Under the pieces are notes generated by a model. The model had not been told where the DNA came from, ran no database searches, and saw only the letters and a program-made list of their open reading frames with translations. From Molanna angustata (lineage: Eukaryota; Arthropoda; Insecta; Trichoptera; Molannidae), in assembly GCA_963576475.1 (NCBI GenBank), contig OY754987.1, forward strand, positions 6,004,536 through 6,068,535: 64,000 nucleotides of DNA. The letters are read 5' to 3'. Position 1 is the stretch's first letter. Every line of letters begins with the position of its first letter. Below are positions 49,938-59,560 of this stretch, in pieces. Position numbers and translations under genes: made by a program.

Positions 49938-50825
49938 ACCATCACGCCATGTCCCTCACGGGGTAGGCAGAGAGAACCGAACGCCACATTTTTCTATCTT
50001 GACACACATTCATCGCCTCATCAACATTCATACATCGTCTTATACACGTTCGTCTGTTGTTCATGCTTCTTACATTTCCATCTTTCAAAATATCGTTTAC
50101 ATGGTCGTGCCATCCTTTTCTTGGGCGCCCGCGACCTCTTATTCCGTTCCTGTCAGCTTTGTATATTTTCTTCGTCAGGCGTTCTTCGTTCATTCTCCCC
50201 AAGTGGCCAAACCATCTCAATGTGTTAACTTTCATTCTGTTAATTACATCTTTCTTTATCTTACATTCTTTCCTTGTATCTTCATTCCGAACTCTATCAT
50301 ACATCGTTCTGTTACAAATTCTTCTAAGCGATCTCATTTCAACTGCATTTATTCTGCTTTCGTGCGACTTCTGCCATGTCCAGGTCTCACTTACATACGT
50401 CAGGGTTGGCACTACGATTGCGTTATGAATGGCAACTTTAGCGTCTCTTGATATGTTGCGATCATTCATAACTGGTCTAAGTGCTCCATTCACTCTGTTT
50501 CCTGCCATAACTCTTCTTTCAATATCCTTATCAGGCCGTCCATTCCGTTGGAACATACTACCCAGATAGACATACTCGTCGACTTGTTCAAGCCATTCAT
50601 TCTCTACTTTTATTTGACACACTGTTCTGCTTTCACTCTTTTCAAAGACCATTACCTTTGATTTGCTGGCATTCATTTTAAGTCCGTTTTCTATATGCAT
50701 CCTTCATATACCATACTTACAAGATACTGTAACTCTTCCATACTTTCTGCTAACAATACTTTGTCGTCTGCATACATCAGATCACGTACGGTTACAGTAC
50801 TCAGTTTCAGACCCTTACTTTCATG
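49938..50825 (-). mobile_element. LINE-A, 5'-truncated, longest copy
   Basis: Minus strand. From the right end it holds the RT catalytic box LMYADDKVLLAESMEELQ (YADD codons at 50763-50774), a frameshift near 50700, the 252-codon frame 49942-50700 and the tail GCGTGATGGTATGTATG at the left edge. The part upstream of the catalytic box is lost. Confidence 0.85.
49942..50700 (-). pseudogene. LINE-A reverse transcriptase C-terminus, 252 aa
   Basis: Residues 5-20 (NGLKMNASKSKVMVFE) are the RT palm/thumb border. YVYLGSMFQRNG (43-54), VPTLTYVSETWTW (98-110), EMRSLRRICN (121-130), LRWFGHLGRM (161-170) and RGRGRPRKGWHDH (188-200) are the serial motifs of the RTE-like LINE tail. It ends SAYPVRDMA. The frame is clean, but the catalytic Asp pair lies upstream in another frame, so the product would be inactive. 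Confidence 0.85.
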
Positions 50826-50899
50826 CTTACCTATTTCAACAAAATATAACATTTTACAATTTTATTTAAAATACATTCTTTTCCTTTTATATACCAAAT

Positions 50900-51265
50900 A
50901 TTATACTATTGTAATAAACTGCTTCACTAGGTAAAAACCTGTTTTAAGACAGTATTATGTCTTCTTAGTTTGCATTTTTAATTTGTAGTTATGTGAATAT
51001 CAGGTGGTTTATTTATATTTTATATAATTCTGCCATTTTATTTTATCCAAATTTTGATGTCTCGTTTAAATGTTTTCAAGTTAGTATTGTAGGCAATTCA
51101 TTGAATAATTTGTCTCCAAAATATAAGACGTTTCCTTTTCCGAATGTTAAATTGACTTATGTCTAGGTTTTAAGATTTTAGCCGGTTCGCTCTGTATATT
51201 TGGTCTAGATGTAGAGTAGAGTCTGTCAATGTTTTTATATATGTAGCCTAGAGTAGGTATGCAAT
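50900..51265 (-). mobile_element. LINE relic, C-terminal region
   Basis: Reading the minus strand gives FGKGNVLYFGDKLFNELPT, typical of LINE polyprotein ends, between stops and frame changes. The element is probably old and has no catalytic part. Confidence 0.45.
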
Positions 51266-51272
51266 AATAGGC

Positions 51273-52000
51273 TGGGGAGGGATGGCAAAAACGCTACTTG
51301 CTCCGATTGAAAGAACACAAATATCAATAATAAAAGTAATGCACAGAAGACCTAAAAGATATCCCACAGAACAAATATATATAAACAGTGGATTTTTAGA
51401 TGTTATTCATTCATTCATACCATCACGGCATATCCCACAATGTGGGATAACCAGCGAAAGGTGTGCGGGTGTGGATTGCCTTATAAAAGGGAGCACAACA
51501 CAGTAGTGTATACCCACACACCAGTCTCGTCTCACCTAAAAAGGCACTACATTCAGAATGGGTGGTGAACCTCATTTCTGAACTATGTGAGATGTTATTG
51601 TTGCCTGTTGTATTTTCGATTACCCGGCTCTTACTGGACACTCGAAAACAATAATAGAAAAGAGTGGAAGCACTATTCTAAGCCGGTGCCTCACAGCTAA
51701 AATTTTTTGATGTTAGACAGCTCTATATGAGACTGATACCGTCTCATTTGCATAAGAACACTGCTGAGTTCCAACCGGACTATATACTGATACATGGCAC
51801 TAGAAACAGACAGAACGACACATGCGCAGCGTCAATATAGTTTTTTTGGCACCAAGGCTTTATAATAAAATAATGATGGATATTGAACAAAACATATCGC
51901 ATGATGGGAAAAATTTCAAAGACCTCGTTACTCGTTGGCTGAAGAAGATTGGAAGAGAAGGATCTGCCTCGGTACTTTTAGATTTTTTGAGATAGAGGTA
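51273..52000 (+). pseudogene. LINE-J RT C-terminal relic, split by SINE-C
   Basis: GWGGMAKTLLAPIERTQISI, IKVMHRRPKRYPTEQIYI and SGFLDV (51273-51405) continue after the SINE at 51707 as DVRQLYMRLIPSHLHKN. A stop follows, then FKDLVTRWLKKIG. The order matches the tail region of jockey-like LINEs. Removing the SINE restores the reading across the junction. Confidence 0.7.
51406..51701 (-). mobile_element. SINE-C inside LINE-J, with 14-bp target duplication
   Basis: It is flanked by ATTTTTAGATGTTA (51392-51405) and ATTTTTTGATGTTA (51702-51715), 13 of 14 identical. On the minus strand it begins TTTAGCTGTGAGGCACCGG and ends GCCGTGATGGTATG followed by GAAT repeats. This fixes the family's orientation and shows it moves as a retroposon. 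Confidence 0.8.
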
Positions 52001-52029
52001 ATATTTATAGGTACTTTTAGAAATATATT

Positions 52030-52060
52030 ATTCATTTATTCATTCATTCATTCATTCATG
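52030..52060. repeat. (ATTC)n microsatellite
   Basis: Seven TTCA/ATTC units directly follow the LINE-J relic. Confidence 0.8.
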
Positions 52061-52124
52061 TAAGCCCACTTTGCATATAATTGTGATACGTCAAGTATAT
52101 TAAAGTCATTAAATAATTCATCTG

Positions 52125-52336
52125 ATCGAGTATGATGATGTTGTCTTTTTAGGTGAGACGGGACTGGTGTGATAACACGCATGTGCCGTGTTTCATTTAG
52201 TATGGTTATATACCTCCGCAAACCTGTCGCTGGGTACCTCGCATTTTGGGATATAACATGATGGTGTGAATGAATGTTTTCGTATTTTTTTTTTCATTTG
52301 AAATCATATAGTTCGTTGTGATAGCGAATGTCATTA
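52125..52336 (+). mobile_element. two SINE-C fragments, plus strand
   Basis: 52140-52285 contains TTTTTAGGTGAGACGGGACT, GGTGTGATAACAC and GGGATATAACATGATGGTGTG with a GAATGAATG tail, the SINE-C 3' half. At 52309-52336 the 5' motif GTTCGTTGTGATAGCGAATG-TCAT starts again, then is lost. Confidence 0.55.
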
Positions 52337-52619
52337 TAATACATAGATAACTATAGAATCGTAATTTGACTAATTCTACCGATTGGTATGCAGATAAAAT
52401 GTTCGTGTACAATATTGTGTTAGACGATTCCATGTCGAAATAAATATTTAACAAATGTGTTTGGAAAATCAATATTGCCACCAGAACAATACAAATTTTA
52501 TCTGTGGTTACGTGCTCAATTTTAAGTCTATTTGGTGACGTTTATTTTGAAGAAAGTTAGCCATTATTGTAGCGATAATATATAGATATATACAGCGATA
52601 ATATATATACCTCAGTTTA
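52337..52619. other. no gene seen
   Basis: AT-rich. Confidence 0.35.
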
Positions 52620-52922
52620 ATTTACTACTTTTTTCTGTTGTTTTTTACTGTTGTTTTTTCGAAACCGCACACTTTCTTTTTTATCCTGTGTATGCATACT
52701 TTTTGTTTTTGTTTACTTCTTCTTATTTTTTCTCGTAATATTTTATTTTGTTATGTTCTGACTTGTGTTTTTTTTTTCTTTTTGGTTTTGTACCACAATA
52801 TTTTGCATTATTTAATTTGTATGTGCTATCTGTAAATGGACTAATGTTTTTACTATATTTGTAATAAAAGTTTGTATATGGTCTGTAGATATGCCAATTT
52901 AAATAAAATAAAATAAAATAAA
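52620..52922 (+). mobile_element. LINE 3' UTR with AATAA tail
   Basis: 300 bp of T-rich, pyrimidine-rich sequence ends GTATATGGTCTGTAGATATG, then CCAATTTAAATAAAATAAAA. This is the usual appearance of a jockey-type 3' UTR on the plus strand. No coding part was identified. Confidence 0.45.
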
Positions 52923-52996
52923 AAATACCATGTTTTTTTGTGGAATAGGTACACATAATTATGTGTTATTTGTGTCAAGAGCAGCCAGATAGTTAT

Positions 52997-54100
52997 TTGG
53001 GTACCCAGATGATCTTAATATCATCGGAAGATCCCTGACAGCTATCAAAGACGTCTTCACCCCACTGGAAACTGCTGCATGCGAAGTGGGCTTGAAAATT
53101 AATGAGAGAAAAACAAAATATATGACTCAAAGTCGAAACCCATCTCAAAGAAGAAGAGGTAGCGTAAAGCTGGCAGACGACCATTCATTTTCAACAGTTG
53201 ACTAATTAAAGTATCTGGGATCTCTGCTTACGGAAAATAATGAAGGGGAAATTGAAATAAAAAAAAGAATATCAGCAGGTAATAAAACGTAGTTTACCTT
53301 ATTGCCAGTGTTCAGGTCTCGCAACGTCCACAGGAAAACCAAATTGACAGTATATTCCCTTCAAAACACGAGTATATCTCTTTGAAGGAAATAATTTCCT
53401 TTTTGTTACGTATTTTTCTATATAAAATATGCTTTGTAATAAATAATTAAATAAAATAAATAAATAAGAAAATCATTTGGACTGTGTTGACTTACGGATG
53501 CGAGGCTCTGACACTGACCGTGAAATCCGCCGAAACATTAGATGTTTTCGAAAGGAGAGTCCTTCTCCGAATATGTGGTCCTCTGAAGGAAGGAGATGAA
53601 TGGCTCATAAAGAAAAACGAAGAACTGTATAAAATTTATGAAGCACCAAAGATCTCAACCCATATAAGACTGCTTAAGTTGAGATAGGTTGGGGACAAGC
53701 CCCTCCGACTCGGTCGGTTTGCCCAGGGGCTTGTCCCCTCTGCCGATCCAAGCGGTGGCCCCACGTTTGAGGTTGGACTCTCGGGGGTAGTGGTTGAACT
53801 CGCGGATAGGATAATAATTGTGCTGTCTATAACGTCCTTCGGCGTGGAAGTAGTTTGCGAACTCCATCGATGGCCATGTACAGAGAATGCCAAAAACGCG
53901 ACTACTCAAAAAATCATGGTTGGTCACCCAGGAAGCAAAGGGAAGATGGGGAGACCGAAACTGAGATGGGAGGACGACATACGGGGCAATTCAGAACAGC
54001 TCCTGCAGGTCCCTAACTGGAGAACGGCGGCTGAGGATAGAAGAGGTTGGAGGCGTTTGTTGAAGGAGGCCAAGGTTCGATTTGGGCTGTAGCATCAACG
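52997..54100 (+). pseudogene. LINE-K, RTE-like RT relic, with an inserted segment
   Basis: 52997-53330 reads YPDDLNIIGRSLTAIKDVF (catalytic Y-x-DD), LKINERKTKYM and LKYLGSLLTENNEGEIEIKK. An AT-rich gap follows at about 53356-53470. The RT tail then reads TVLTYGCEALTLTVKSAET, FERRVLLRICGP and STHIRLLKLRW. After a 178-bp foreign piece it resumes with GHVQRMPK (other frame), GKMGRPKLRWEDDI, VPNWRTAAEDRRGWRRLL and EAKVRFGL stop. A GAAGAAGAA tail closes it. Confidence 0.8.
53688..53866. repeat. GC-rich insert with a 14-bp perfect hairpin inside LINE-K
   Basis: 53691-53704 (GGGGACAAGCCCCT) and 53725-53738 are perfect complements around a 20-bp loop that contains CCGACTCGGTCGG. The segment splits the conserved LRW-GHV motif of LINE-K. 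On the minus strand it is open over its length. I found no target duplication and no second copy. Confidence 0.6.
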
Positions 54101-54169
54101 AAGAAGAAGAATATAATTATGCGTTTGCGCAACGTTCACAAATTATGCCTTCCTAATGAGTAATTATCT

Positions 54170-54248
54170 TCTTGTACTTAATAGGTGAACAAAATACGAG
54201 GCAGGATTTGAACCAGCGTCCGCTATATCACCAATTTGCTCTGCCACT
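54170..54248 (-). mobile_element. SINE-1 relic
   Basis: On the minus strand, GTGGCAGAGCAAATTGGTG, then GCTGGTTCAAATCCTGCC and TTTTGTTCACCTAT give the A and B boxes and the body start of SINE-1. The anticodon arm is destroyed. Confidence 0.55.
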
Positions 54249-54249
54249 T

Positions 54250-55015
54250 TTTATTGTTTATTGTATTTTATCCCCCCTAGGTTCTTTACAGAACACTTGG
54301 GGTCATCATTACATGGTTCACAATTTACAATATTATGGTCACAATAATTAATATAATTCATTGACATCATGATTTAACATAGTACAGATATAGTATATTA
54401 AAGAGTAATAAAAAAAAGAATATAGAGAAATAAAATATATGTATACAAAATAAGCAATTCGGGAAAAGAAAGAAAAGAAAAATTCAGAAAAGAAAAATTG
54501 AGTGCTTGAAGGATTTAAAGGGTCCCACTAGCACCATGTCCAATAAACAGTTATTTTAGATAAAAGTAAGGTACATAGCATTGAAAAAGCAGAAAGAATA
54601 CAAGAACAAAGTCAAGGACGACAAACCAAACAAATACACATATAAAATAGTTAATTAATTAGTATGTTAGTGTTCACAAATATCACAGATTAGTTGGATT
54701 GATGTTTAGTATCTCGTCAGTAGAGTAAAAAGCATTGTTAACAAGATACTTTTTAGCCTCTCTCTTGAAACCCAAAACATCCAGTGATTTCATATTTGCT
54801 GGAAGATTGTTGTAAAGTCGTACGCTCATACAAATAAAACTCTTTGACACCTTGCTTAATCTGTGCCCAGGTGTACGAATCATTTCTTTTTTCCTTGTAT
54901 TGTATTCATGATAATTTGAGTTCAAAGGTGTTTTATACAAGTTTCTATGTGCGTACAGCAAACATTCGAGGGCAAATGCTAACCTATTAATTGGGTTGTT
55001 TTTAAATTCATTGTT
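54250..55015 (-). mobile_element. LINE-H, jockey-like, 3' part
   Basis: On the minus strand a C-terminal frame (54683-54961) reads EYNTRKKEMIRTPGHRLSKV, SKSFICMSVRLYNNLP and GFKREAKKYLVNNAFYS, then stop. The 400-bp AT-rich 3' UTR ends with the hairpin CCCCAAGTGTTC and AACCTAGGGGG, then AATAAACAATAAAAA. Upstream, INRLAFALECLLYAHRN extends the frame slightly. The polymerase core is absent. Confidence 0.75.
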
Positions 55016-56529
55016 TTTTTGTGATAAATGGGAATTGAACCAAGGAATTTCACTTGATCATGAACAGCCGAATTGGATTTTAATCTCAATGTCACGAGTT
55101 TTTTATTATTCGGCGATTTGCATCAATTAATTAATTTATTACAAGTCTTTCTTTGTCAGCTTTTTCATCTGACCTTCCAGAACGTGGTGCATCATCGACA
55201 TAAAAATTTCCCGAAATTAGCAAATCAGTTTCGGCACTGGCCTTCTGTCAATGCATACATCTTCTCCAAAGAAGTTCACAGATAATATGGAAGTAAACTT
55301 TCAGTATACTTCAGATATGTCACTCAATACATAGAAGCTGTAACCGGATAATCATAAGGTTTCTCGCATCTCCGCTATAGGGGCAATGAATACGCGACCG
55401 GTCCATGGCAAATATAAATTTCCATTTTAAAATGTTTCCAGCTTTGAGGAATGGATTCAAGGTTAACTTAAATAAAAAATAACCATTTTTCAATCATTAT
55501 TTATTAAAAAAAACACATATGATGGATTTTAAACACAATATTTCAAAAATCATGCCAAATAATTCATAAAATACATTGTTCTAAATAAAATGTGCATTGT
55601 AGATTATTAGGTTTTTTTAATTTATTTTCCACATAGAAAGATTTAATACTGATTTTCGGAAAACTATATAACTTCACTTCGCCGTATTTCACTTGACAAT
55701 TTATTCAAAACACAACAAAACTTGTCAGCCATCTTGCGAAGATAATCGAAAAACACAAAAAGCTGGCAATAGATTAACACCATCACCATCACATGGCGTG
55801 ATAGTGTGTATGTAGATAAACACCGAAAACAACAAGAATTTTACAAAATCACACGTGTTATATTTATTATCTGGTTTACTTCAAGATTTTAAAGGATCAA
55901 AATGTTTCGCGTCACAACAAACAACAAAACACAACTGAAGTATGCTGAAGGTCTGAAAATTTTACATTGCATTTTCAAAAATACCAACATAAAGAAAAAA
56001 TAAATAGCGCCACCCTTGGAGATGTATGCGTAAAGTAAAACCAGTGCTACCAATAGAGTGCCACCGGCGTGAAGAAGTTGAGAATTATTTTCTCTCTACC
56101 TTTGAGAGACGTGGCCTGGCGATATTATGTTGTGTCGTTCAAAACGTAGAAAATGAATCATTAAAAATTTGACTTAACGTTCTAAATATTTCACTTTATC
56201 AATAACCATAGACAAAAAAGATGAAATGAAATATTTGTTCGAAACGTTTATTAGGTTACTCATTAGTCATTGCTCATTGCTACAGGTTTGTGGGTACCTA
56301 TCTTAAAACATTTAGTTTGTGATTACTGCGTCGATAATTATTTTTAGTAAAGTGTAAATGCAATAATTAAGTAAAACTATCAGTTAACAACCGACGTGGT
56401 ATAGTTTTGGCCGTTTGATTTTTACGTCAACAATGTTGTATTGTATTATATTTTATTTAGATAAAAATGAAAAAATACAATTTCTTACATCTAGTATACC
56501 TAAACAAAGAAAAAAATCATCATCGAAGG
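55016..56529. other. no gene seen
   Basis: The plus frame at 55073-55285 (70 codons) has no domain. 55794-55815 (CACATGGCGTGATAGTGTGTATG) looks like a tiny LINE-A tail. The remainder is AT-rich. Confidence 0.4.
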
Positions 56530-56563
56530 TAAGAATTTAACCAACATGTTGGTTAAATTCTTA
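56530..56563. repeat. perfect 34-bp palindrome
   Basis: The two 17-bp halves meet between 56546 and 56547 at ACATGT. Weaker symmetry continues outward (GAAGG-TAAG against CTTA-TCTTC). Confidence 0.9.
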
Positions 56564-56934
56564 TCTTCTTCTTATCACATACATAAGTTACGTTGTCATG
56601 TTTTATAGTGTTAATTGATATATTATTAATTTTATGAAATCATGTAAAAAGTATAATGCTGAATGACTGTGTTTACATATATAGAGCAAAATTATTTTAA
56701 TATTTAGAGTTGATCCATAATAAAGAAGATATGACTCATCACATAAAAATGCAACACATTTGACATACGCCATCAGTCTTATGTTTATTCGCCTTAATTT
56801 GTTGGCAATACGGTGACCATTATTTTGTTTTAAGTTGACACACATTTTACCGATTTTTGTACATTTTATTAAATTTTGCAACGATTTGTATGTATTTTGG
56901 AAAATAACGAATGTAATTATTGCTTGTAACTATT
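56564..56934. other. no gene seen
   Basis: AT-rich. The 92-codon minus frame at 56603-56881 shows no domain. Confidence 0.35.
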
Positions 56935-57000
56935 ACTTCCTTGCACCTTGCGCAAGTGGCGAGTTTCTTGGCACATGGCAATTTATTTCAATTAATCAGT
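56935..57000 (-). mobile_element. SINE-2 3' tail
   Basis: On the minus strand, TGAAATAAATTGCC-ATGTGCCAAG, AACTCGCCACTTGCGCAAGG and TGCAAGGAAGT match 37420-37475. No head was found. Confidence 0.6.
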
Positions 57001-57058
57001 ATTTCCAGACCAGAGATGGAATGTTTGCGTGAGAAAAGAATTTAAATAAATTAAATTA

Positions 57059-57228
57059 GATGGGTTATTAGATGGCAGAGCGGTTAGCGCATTAAGTTAG
57101 TAATCCAGTGGTCGCGAGATCGAATCCTGCTTCGACCGATTTTGTTCACCTATAGCACAAGCATTTATGCTTATTTTAGGGAACGTAGGAAGATGTATAT
57201 GTACTTGTTTTACAAGAACATATTCATT
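57059..57228 (+). mobile_element. SINE-1, near full length
   Basis: The head is ATGGCAGAGCGGTTAGCGC with TAATCCAGTGGTCGCGAG and ATCGAATCCTGC. The body is TTCACCTATAGCACAAGC, GAACGTAGGAAGATG and CATATTCATT, with an A-run at the end. It closely follows 31929-32110. Confidence 0.8.
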
Positions 57229-57238
57229 TAAAAAAAAA

Positions 57239-57312
57239 TATCCTCTGCTGAGGATCGAACCCAGAAAGCCCACACAAAGCCAAACGGCTTACCAACTGTA
57301 CCACGTAGATCG
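57239..57312 (-). mobile_element. SINE-2 head
   Basis: Reverse complement: ACGTGGTACAGTTGGTAAGC, TTTGTGTGGGCTTTCTGGG and TTCGATCCTCAGC. The A and B boxes are readable. It abuts the A-run of the SINE-1 copy. Confidence 0.6.
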
Positions 57313-57326
57313 GTTAAATACATCGC

Positions 57327-57926
57327 TTCTTCTTTTTCTTTGCCTTATCCCACTTTAGGTAGGGTCGGCTCTCCTAATCCTTTGGCGCCACGATGATCTG
57401 TCCTGTATTGTCGGGGTTGGGATGTGGGCTTTATCCATGAGCTTCCTCATATTGCCCCACCACGTGGATATTGGACGTCCCTTTCCTTTTCTACTTTCTG
57501 GGAGTGCTAGAGCAGTTTGCACCACATGATCGTTTTGCCTTCTCATTACATGTCCATACCATCTGAGTCGGCTTTCTGTAAGTTTTTCTGGTATGGGGGC
57601 TACTCCAAAGCTTCCTCTTATTAATTCATTACGAATTTTATCTAGCTTCGTCACCCCGCCTGCCCACCTCAGCATTTTCATTTCATTGACATGTAGTTTT
57701 TGTTCATGTGTGCCTTTAACTGTCCAGCACTCCGCACCATATGTCATTGCAGGTCTCACCGCTGTTTTGTAGACCTTGCCCTTAGTTTTGATTGGCATAC
57801 ATGGATCGCACAGCACGCCCGTGAGAGTTCTCCATTTACTCCAAGCCACGTTTACCCTATGGGAGACGTCAGCATCCACACTGGCATCCGCTGAGAGAAC
57901 CGACCCTAAGTATTTGAAGATTGACA
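57327..57926 (-). mobile_element. 5'-truncated RTE-like LINE with 16-bp target duplication
   Basis: The 600-bp insert is flanked by CGGTTAAATACATCGC at 57311-57326 and 57927-57942. On the minus strand it begins with RT tail codons and ends AAAGAAAAAGAAGAAG, a simple A/G tail. Perfect duplications and an unbroken frame point to a recent insertion. Confidence 0.9.
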
Positions 57927-58020
57927 CGGTTAAATACATCGCAATTAGTAAATAAGTTCCGTCAAGATTAGTAATACACTTAATTGCTGTTATCGTTCTT
58001 TGGGGGTAGGTTGAGGCCAT
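57355..58020 (-). pseudogene. RTE-like RT C-terminus fused to flanking codons, 221 aa
   Basis: Residues 1-31 come from DNA outside the insertion, so the ATG at 58020 is accidental. From residue 32 on it is LINE: FKYLGSVLSADASVDADVSH, then NVAWSKWRTLTGVLCD, KVYKTAVRPAMTYGAECW, EMKMLRWAGGVTKLDKIRNE, IRGSFGVAPI, SRLRWYGHVMRR and KGRPISTWW. This block is widespread in invertebrate RTE-type elements. The catalytic half is absent. Confidence 0.85.
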
Positions 58021-58483
58021 ATGGGCCTAGCCAGTAAAGTTGGTGGTGGCTGAAGCCCCATCCTAGGATTCTGGGAAAAGGTCGGTGCCCCCTTCAATTC
58101 TTACCTATGGACTATATATATATATATATATATCTTGCTCGACGGACACTCGTCGCTCTTCGTCAGCGGCTTGTTGGTACTTGATCCGAGTTTGATTGGC
58201 GGGCCTCCACGGTTGGAGTTGGCCTCTTGTTGGCAGAGGTATGAAAAAATATGCTTAATGGTAGTCCTTGTGTTGTCTGACGAAAATTTGCTCCAAGGAT
58301 GAACAGAATTTTGAAGTCCTATAACATTCGCAATGGAGTGGGAATAGAAGACTGCGAAATCCTCTAAATATCATCATTCTCCGTTGTCATCATCACTTGT
58401 ATTCCCAACATGAATAATGAGATGGTTCATATTTTTATCGAACTTGGATAATGTATTCCACCAACATTTATACAACATTTATA
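57943..58483. other. no gene seen; short (AT)n
   Basis: GC-richer near 58030-58230 with no recognised domain or family. An AT dinucleotide run lies at 58112-58133. Confidence 0.4.
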
Positions 58484-58576
58484 CATTTTGCCCATAGATC
58501 TGCATTACATTTACACATTTTGCCCATAGATCTGCATTACATTTACACATTTTGTCCATAGATCTGCATTACATTG
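58484..58576. repeat. 32-bp tandem repeat, three units
   Basis: CATTTTGCCCATAGATCTGC followed by ATTACATTTA, three times at 32-bp steps. Only one base (CCC/TCC) differs between the units in the core. Confidence 0.9.
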
Positions 58577-59009
58577 TTTCAAAGCTTCATCCCACATATT
58601 CAAAACTTTTTCATCTCCAAAACCGTTCAGACCCATATTTTTGTTGTAATATTCTTTACAGTTATCCCAAATCAGTTCAATAGGATTGGTGTTATTAATA
58701 GAGTTTCATCACTATTTATCTTCTTTTTTACCATAGAAACATTATATTATGTAAATCCACATGCTTCTGGGGTTCTCTAAAATATAATTTAAGTCGTCAA
58801 GTAAAATATAACCTACGTCAGTTAAGAATATATATTTAGGAAATTCTGACATAATGTAAAGTAAGTAGGTTTAAATAATAATATGTCGATGACAAATATT
58901 TTTTTTTGTATATGAAACAAATTTGATGTAATCGATTTGTTAAAATAATGCTTGTTACATAGAATTATAATGTACAGAAGCCGCGTCTAGTACGAATTTC
59001 GAGCCAAGT
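58577..59009. other. no gene seen
   Basis: AT-rich. Confidence 0.4.
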
Positions 59010-59560
59010 TTTTACTCTCCACACTATGGAATAGGGGAGAGTCATGATTTCGCAAAATTTAAGCGTATTTTTTTTACATCAATTTCTCAATGGGTATCAT
59101 GTAGAGAATGCACACTATGAGTTTCGTCGTGATGTGTTTGTGTGTATGGCGTATACGCTGTACGCCGTACGCCGTACGCCGTAGCATTTATCTTTTTTGT
59201 GTCCTCTCTACAGCCCAAACTATAAGTCTGATCGACTTCATATTAACATCATATGTGTAAAGTGCAAAGACCTAGAACTGATTAGTTTTCCATAGACAAC
59301 TTTTGATTTCTTCTCTATGAATTCATCATTTACGTTGTTTTTTTTTTGTGTCCTCTCTGCAGCCCAAACTATAAGTCCGATTGACTTCATATTGATATCA
59401 CATGTGTTAAGTCCATAAACTTAGAGCTGATTAGTTTTCCATAGACAACGGCTCATTTTTTCCCAATGTTTCTTTATGATTTCATCTATTAAAACTGAAA
59501 AAATGCTCTCACGACCTGGAAATTAGAGATATTTAAATTTGGTTTCAACTATTTATACAA
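59010..59560 (+). mobile_element. B-like repeat with internal duplication and a 7-bp minisatellite
   Basis: TTACTCTCCAC, GGGGAGAGTCATGATTTCGC and CAATTTCTCAATGGGTATC match 47690-47990. The block TTTGTGTCCTCTCT to TTTTCCATAGACAAC occurs twice (about 59193-59303 and 59340-59450). TACGCCG is repeated about four times at 59150-59183. No coding sequence. Confidence 0.55.

Noticed and set aside
59160..59185. regulatory CG-rich site TACGCCG
   Set aside because: It is a short 7-bp minisatellite within a B-like repeat, so tandem slippage is the simpler reading.
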